Below are positions 58,172-64,000 of a DNA stretch of 64,000 nt, piece by piece. The DNA is from Dolomedes plantarius. Its lineage: Eukaryota > Arthropoda > Arachnida > Araneae > Dolomedidae. The stretch is taken from NCBI GenBank assembly GCA_907164885.2, contig OU015498.1, positions 124,561,727-124,625,726 on the forward strand. The letters are read 5' to 3'. Within the stretch, counting starts at the first letter, position 1. The number at the start of each line of letters is the position of its first letter. The notes under the pieces are model-generated. The model had not been told where the DNA came from. It saw only the letters and a program-made list of their open reading frames with translations, and did no database searches. Position numbers and translations under genes: made by a program.

Positions 58172-59576
58172 TAATAACAATTCGTACATATTTACACATT
58201 TTATTGCCTATCCTTTCTAGATTATCTTAATAAGTCTCACATTCATCGCTTTGCAACATCCACGAACTGACAGATTATTCGCTAACAAAAGTAATACATC
58301 AACTATAAGCACACTATTTATATCTATAACATAATAGTTCGAAAGAGCTCAGTTATTTCTTTACACCAGACAGCTCATTATGGACAGCTTCTGATATCAC
58401 TAATCTTGCGAGAGGAGAAACAGAGGAAGAAATGGAAAGCTCACACTAGCATAGAAGGGTTTTTGATATGAAAGATCACTGTAACGATCCCGTAACATTT
58501 ACAAGCAAGATACAAGGACGTGTTATTGATCTGACGGGGGGAGAAAGGATCCCGAGTAAATTGTGCATCCTGATAAAGAATATCGAACATCAATTACGCT
58601 GTAGCGGTCATTTACGCCATCTGGTATGTAAAGGTCGCGTTCGATAGAATGAACTTCCTCCCAAGTTCCTTCAACTTTAATCATTACGGGAAAACTTTAA
58701 ATGCATTTCTTTGAAAATGCTAAATGGAGTGAACAAATGGGCTTTTGGGGGGATGGTAGAGACTACCATCGTAGGCTATAAAATGAAAGACATCTATTAA
58801 AAACAGAGTCTTCATTACATATTAACTAAACATCACAGCTTAATTGCGAGTTTAAATAATGATTTAAAAAACTTGTTCAATTCATTTACGATATTATTCA
58901 TTAATACCAAAATTCAGAAACTACATTTTTTTAAAAATCCGAACTTAATAAGAAACTAATCGCTTATTTGTGAATCCCATAAAGGTAGATCAAAGGATTT
59001 TAGTTATCCGCTGAAACGTAAGTAGTTAACACGCTCATAAAATTTTAAATAATTACTAGAAATATAAGATATTCTTGCCAGTTTTTTTTCTAAAACCATT
59101 AACATTTCAGCTAAATGAAGGGCAAATTAATTATGGAAGAAAAATGTTCCATAAAAAATTAATGAAATATGTTCAGGCCGCATGAAATCTGTGTTTTGTA
59201 TGCCCACCACAGAACGTCAGATGAAATATTCCGTTGAATATCAATCAGCAAATTTGGCATACTTTGTTGAACTCTTGTTACAACGTGAAATCATGTTGTG
59301 TTTTCCTTTTTTTCTCCCTCCAGTTTATTCGAAATGGCCACCCGGCATCACACATCCTACTTACGAAACATTAAAAATTGAAACTCATTTGAAAATTATT
59401 TGTGTATGAGAAGATCCTAACAAAAACGTTGGAGTATTATTGATTTACTCCATAAGACTTCGAAAAAAAATTATTAAATATTTCATACCGATGTAAAAAA
59501 AAATTTCAGGTAGTCTCTTCTAACGAAACTACCACGGGTTATTAACATAGGTTTACTTATCGTTGCTCCTTTTTTG
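58172..59576. other. no gene recognised
   Basis: AT-rich spacer. The ORF at 59182-59409 has no family features. Confidence 0.35.
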
Positions 59577-59617
59577 TATGTATATATGTATGTATGCGTT
59601 ACGTGTGTATTTATGTA

Positions 59618-59659
<42 letters not shown>

Positions 59660-59660
59660 C

Positions 59661-59714
<54 letters not shown>
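59577..59714. repeat. compound (GTAT)n, (GT)n and (AT)n microsatellite
   Basis: GTAT-type repeats pass into (GT)n (about 59622-59652) and then (AT)n (about 59664-59714). ORFs on both strands across it encode Tyr/Ile, Thr/His or Cys/Val runs and are artefacts. Confidence 0.97.
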
Positions 59715-59715
<1 letters not shown>

Positions 59716-59718
<3 letters not shown>

Positions 59719-59940
59719 TTTGACGCATTTTGGTACTTTTCTGTTCAACTGTTTACTGCTTGCCCAAGCGATAGAGACTAGGTTTGGCGCGCTGCCAAAA
59801 TTATAACTCGCGACGACGACGGACGGTTTTAACGTCTGAAATTTTGCTTTCCAGAAGACCGTTACGGAGGAATGTAATCCTGCGTTAAAAAAAGTCTGAC
59901 GGTCATTGGGCTGTCTTTGTGCATAACCAAAATTTTGTAT
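59716..59940 (+). repeat. interspersed repeat D, copy 2
   Basis: This matches the reverse complement of 6350-6576 in order: CTTTTCTGTT, CTGTTTACTGCTTG, GAAGCGATA-like CAAGCGATA, TTTGGC, GCTGCCAAAATTAT, GGACGGTTTTA, AATTTTGCTTTCC, ACCGTTA, GGAGGAA, GTAATCCT. It starts at the edge of a (TA)n tract, as copy 1 does. Confidence 0.75.
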
Positions 59941-62309
59941 CGAGAAAAAAAGCGTCGTTTAAAGAAACAAATTATAATTCTGTGAAAAATGTATGAATTG
60001 ACAATAATCACAATGATTATAATTTTTTCCAAAGATTTCATCTATAACTACAAATAGATAATAAGAATGAGGTGTCCTTGGTCTAATAAACTTTGCATAC
60101 CTTTGTTATGCGAATGTAGTAACTCTTACATTTAAGTATTTAACTTGTCAAAATAAAACTTACAAAATAAAGAAATTACAAAATATTTAAGGACTACAGT
60201 TCATTACAATTCTTTATGGAACATTATGAGTCAAAACATAAAATAATATTGTGTAATAATTTAACATTACAGATTATTTTCCCATAGGTGAAAAGTAAGA
60301 AATTTATTTTAAAAAGCTTAATTTTTACTACATGCTCAGATATGCGGTGAATATTAATTTTACAAAAACATTGAAACACCAACAGCACGAAAAGAATTTA
60401 AAAAAAAATTTTCGATAAAACGAAAATTTAAAAAAAAAATTAGTCACGAAAGTTACGATAACATTTCTCCTTAAAGGAAATTACAAAATATTAAGGACTA
60501 CAATTCTTTACGAGACATAATGAATCAATGGTTAAAAAGAGTTTACCTTAAAGATAAAAAGCATATTATATTTGAACACTTAATTGGCAGATTGAGTGTA
60601 TTTCATTTAACGAGAATCCATGTAAAGAGCAGATAGTACAGAGACGTAACACAGACTCAGTTGAAGTCACCACACCCACAAAATAATACTATTATGAATT
60701 ATTAAGCTCGCGTGCACAGATCAGAATATCGCTAAAAGTTGAACTAATTGTAAAAATCTTTAACTCATCTTAAAAAGAAATCACAGAATTTAACAAATTA
60801 CTCTTTCAAAGAATTAAAAAGAATAAATATATATTTATTACCAGTTGTTACCGCTTTAAATATAGAATTAAAAAAGCTAGCGTCTTGTAGGTGCATATCT
60901 CTAGAATTTAAGGTTGATTCTAGTTATCATGAGACTGGCACAAAATTAATATATTCTATGCCCATTTCACTGTTTATCTAATAAACACAAATTTAATTTA
61001 AGATACAAAAGAACGCTTTTTAATACAGATACAATAAATCCATAAACACTTATTTAACATCAATAAATTGCGAAAATGAAGCTGTTACATTTAACCTCGG
61101 GAGCTAAAAAAGATACTTGAATTCTGAATTGCTTGAAAATGCTAAATTCAAAGATATTTCGAGAAAAAGTTATTGAGTTTAAATTTTCATTTACGTGCAT
61201 CAGTAAGAGATAATAACCTTTCATTTAACTGAATTCAATGCCGAGAAGAAAAGAAGAAAAACTCAATACAGAAAGATTATCCCAGGAAAGCAATAATAGT
61301 AATGCTTCGCAGAATTGTTACATCAGATCAAAATGTTTTAAACATTAACAGAAATTTATTCAAATTCTTTCGTTTTCTTCGAAAATAATAATATGGCAAT
61401 AAAAAGCATCTTTCATGCCCAAAATGCTTACCTTCGAACGACTTTAATTCATTACTTCCAAATAAGGAGGCAATTTTTATTTATATTAATGACTTTAAGG
61501 GGGAATGAAAAGCGGGTACCAGCGTAACAATGTTTTATTTTTCTTTTATCACAACGCTTTACGGCGTTTAAACGTCTTCGAGCAAACATAAAGTGCTGCA
61601 GATTTTATAAAATGTCTTTCATTTCAGTCCATTTAATCAAATTCACGAGTAAGATTTGGACATTTTACTTTTTCTTCTTTGCATATATAAATTCTGACTG
61701 ACAAGGCATTTATTATGCTGATTACAATAGATTAATTTTCTCTTTCGCATTTAGACAATTCAAACTACCACACTATTTTATTCTTGAAGGGAAAAAAAAT
61801 AGTATTCTTCTAAATAGCCCTGACTGCCATAAATCATAAATTTAGATTGTGCACGAGGAATGACTATTTGCACATTGTTCACGCAATTAAATGTTTTTTG
61901 GAAAAAACGATTATCAAATTGATTGCTTACGTTCCATGCATAGTTATTTTTACATTTTTTTTATAGAAACTATTGAGTCTAATCTAAGACACTTCTTTTA
62001 AAGCAAATGTATTTAGGAGAAAGAAGTCCAGTGAAAAATGAAAGCCAGGAAACATACCATTTAGTAACGGTATAAAAAATAACTCTAATGTAAAATAATT
62101 TTGAGAAAACGACAAATGGAAATAACTGTCAGCACTTGAACAGCCAACATGAACTGTAAAAAACTGTTTTCGGTGTATTTTGCTTCCGTGACTATATAAA
62201 TTAATTTTTCAAGATTTCCTGCAATTTTCTACTCAGATTTTTAAATTTTTAAGACTTTTTCAATTATTATCATTCTGTACTTTTATTCAGTAAGATGCAC
62301 AGAGAGTAT
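59941..62309. other. no gene recognised; one direct repeat
   Basis: AT-rich. GAAATTACAAAATATT.AAGG and ACTACA.TTC recur at about 60172-60240 and 60476-60535, followed by TATGAGTCAA or AATGAATCAA. This may be a decayed tandem duplication of about 300 bp. Confidence 0.4.
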
Positions 62310-62312
62310 TTA

Positions 62313-62438
62313 GGGACTGTTCACATAGAATCCATCAGCGTAAAAAACTCAGTTGGCGCTGACTGGTTAAATGGGTCAATGACTGGTAAATGGTTGGTTA
62401 AAAAAATTTACGCTGACGGATTCTTTGTGGACAGGCCC
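62313..62438. mobile_element. PIF/Harbinger-type MITE, 126 bp
   Basis: The TIRs GGGACTGTTCACATAGAATC and the reverse complement of the right end, GGGCCTGTCCACAAAGAATC, continue into C.GTCAGCGTAAA for 32 bp in total with few mismatches. TTA flanks both ends (62310-62312 and 62439-62441), the 3-bp target typical of PIF/Harbinger. It is too short to encode anything. Confidence 0.9.
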
Positions 62439-62441
62439 TTA

Positions 62442-64000
62442 GTGTTTTAACATAATGATATGTTCTAAGTATATAAGATTCCAACTACACCGTTACTAAA
62501 ATACAAAAATATAAAATTATGATTTTAGAAACTGATAAAAAACTGAACTGGAGAAACTTTCCCACAAATATTTTAGTATTTAATAAAATCAATAGCGATA
62601 TGTAGCTCAGTTTATAAATCACTTAGTGATATGCAATACAGAAAAGGCATTATGTGAATACTTGCGAATAACAAAAGCGAAGCTTGCTCATACAATATAA
62701 ATCACCGTAGTCGGAGGAAATGGATAGGTATGGGTGCTATGGACTCGGGAAGACAACATAATTTTTCAAACATAATGTAATTTTTTTAAAATATATATAG
62801 TATTGGGGAAAGATTATAGCATTAAAGTTTCTTTCCCATCCCTCTCAAAACCCTCTTCTTTTATCTAAGATAAGATAAATGCATTTACAGTCCCTGCTTT
62901 TAAATCATTCTTTTTTTAGCTCAATATATAGAACAGATTGCAAACACATGTTATTGTAAAGGTGTGTTGCGTAACACATAAGGGCAAGGGAAGAGGGAGA
63001 GACATGCACATCTGCCCCGCAGCAACAGAAGTGATATATTTATCTGTTTAATCTCCACTCTTAACAAGGGGTGAAAAATTGATTTCTACATTTATTTCCG
63101 ACAATTTTCTTCTAGGAGAATATTTAACAATAGATGAATTCAAATTCCACTGTTAGTTGTTACCTAACTACACTTTTTATTTTTGTGTAGGTGATATTTA
63201 GTCCAAAATCAAAACAAAGGTCAATGATTTTCTTTTATTTATTTATTTATTTAAGTTGGTACATGTTGTCGGACAATTCCCCCCCCCCTCCAAACACACA
63301 GAATTTGGGGGGAGGTTTCCCAAATACGGCAAAAATCCTGTAAAAACACGTCTAAAGTATGTCGGAAATGTATGGAAATGTTTCCACTAATACCACATAC
63401 ATGAACGTTAATTATATTAATATAACTCAAATTTGAAAAAAAAAATTAAGCTTCTATGATACACTAAAAAAGAATTATATTCCTTATTTATAAAAATTAA
63501 ACTTCTCGTACGTCTGTGTGAATGGAAATTACATGATATATAATATATTACCAAAAAATAAATAAATAAATAAACCAAAAATACTTGTATTCTTAGGGGA
63601 TCAGTTAAAAGAGTTTAATGTTTCAAATACAAGAAATTTCAAGGCTAATACTTAAAAAAGTCTTATTAACTATCCTCTTCCCAGCAATCCCCTTTCTATA
63701 CAACTGTCATTCGAAGTTAACGACCAAAGTACAAGGATTACATAACAGGACGAGATTCCTTAAACAGAGAAATATTTGAGCAATGTACAAAAGTTCACCC
63801 ACATTGATAGCTTAAAATGAAACGAGAAAAATACAGACTACACAATAACAAATAAGGTTGGACTAATTACCAACTAATACTGTCCCAACAATATTTCCCG
63901 CTTAACTGCTTCTCATCATAAAAATAAATACTTTTAGAAATACTCTGAAAGAAACTTACTAGTTTCGTAAGCTGTGAAAAGAAATCTGAGGACTAAAATG
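62442..64000. other. no gene recognised
   Basis: AT-rich to the end of the window, with small (TTTA)n patches (63235-63255 and 63557-63576) and a C run (63279-63288). Confidence 0.35.

Noticed and set aside
59483..59781. ORFs across the compound microsatellite on both strands
   Set aside because: The peptides are only Tyr/Ile, Thr/His or Cys/Val runs produced by the dinucleotide repeats.
1..64000. CRISPR array
   Set aside because: No array of short identical repeats with unique spacers. The tandem repeats seen are contiguous or part of transposons, and the DNA is eukaryotic in character.

Overview
The window is strongly AT-rich eukaryotic DNA with no prokaryotic layout: no operons, no ribosome binding sites, and no long ORF that looks like a conserved host gene. 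The density and types of transposable elements (mariner, Tc1, pogo, piggyBac, hAT, Harbinger, Helitron, tRNA-derived SINEs, and a LINE fragment with a CCHC-type tail after RNase H) suggest an arthropod, perhaps a chelicerate such as a spider. The species assignment is a weak inference. It is best read as intergenic or intronic DNA that has collected DNA transposons.

Layout. 1-5.8 kb holds a TIR element with an intron-like relic (about 1297-2158), a tRNA-headed SINE (1141) and its relative (2855-3101), then a Helitron (4002-5767) carrying an internally deleted mariner (4685-5635). 6-10 kb has a repeat abutting a (TA)n tract, a 240-bp foldback element between two TA microsatellites, a pogo/Tigger-type MITE (8060-8234) and a hAT MITE (9629-10122). 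12-15.3 kb has a second Helitron of the first family (12079-12881), a different Helitron (13610-14364) whose interior is a 169-bp tandem repeat carrying an OTU-protease-like motif, and a SINE split by a hAT element. 16.7-18.5 kb is a three-level nest: LINE 3' end, then a TIR MITE, then a mariner.

22-32 kb holds a second copy of the 9.6-kb hAT family, another SINE, a third family-A Helitron (27481-28280), a hAT with a perfect 8-bp target duplication (29113-29565), a piggyBac-type MITE with TTAA ends (30819-31411) and a complete SINE with an (AAC)n tail (31758-32101). 36.8-38.1 kb is a pogo-like transposon relic, 39.7-40.9 kb a Tc1-like relic, 43-43.9 kb a MITE beside a SINE, 44.1-44.7 kb a deleted Tc1/mariner-class element with a recognisable DNA-binding region, and 46.6-47.9 kb a Helitron-like element. 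48-64 kb is mostly anonymous AT-rich DNA with small tandem repeats, one foldback MITE candidate, microsatellites and a clear Harbinger-type MITE (62313-62438).

None of the transposases looks intact. Each has frameshifts, stops or internal deletions, so the window reads as a graveyard of DNA elements. The most interesting observations are the Helitron with tandem OTU fragments, the LINE/MITE/mariner nest, and internal repeat motifs that vary between Helitron copies.
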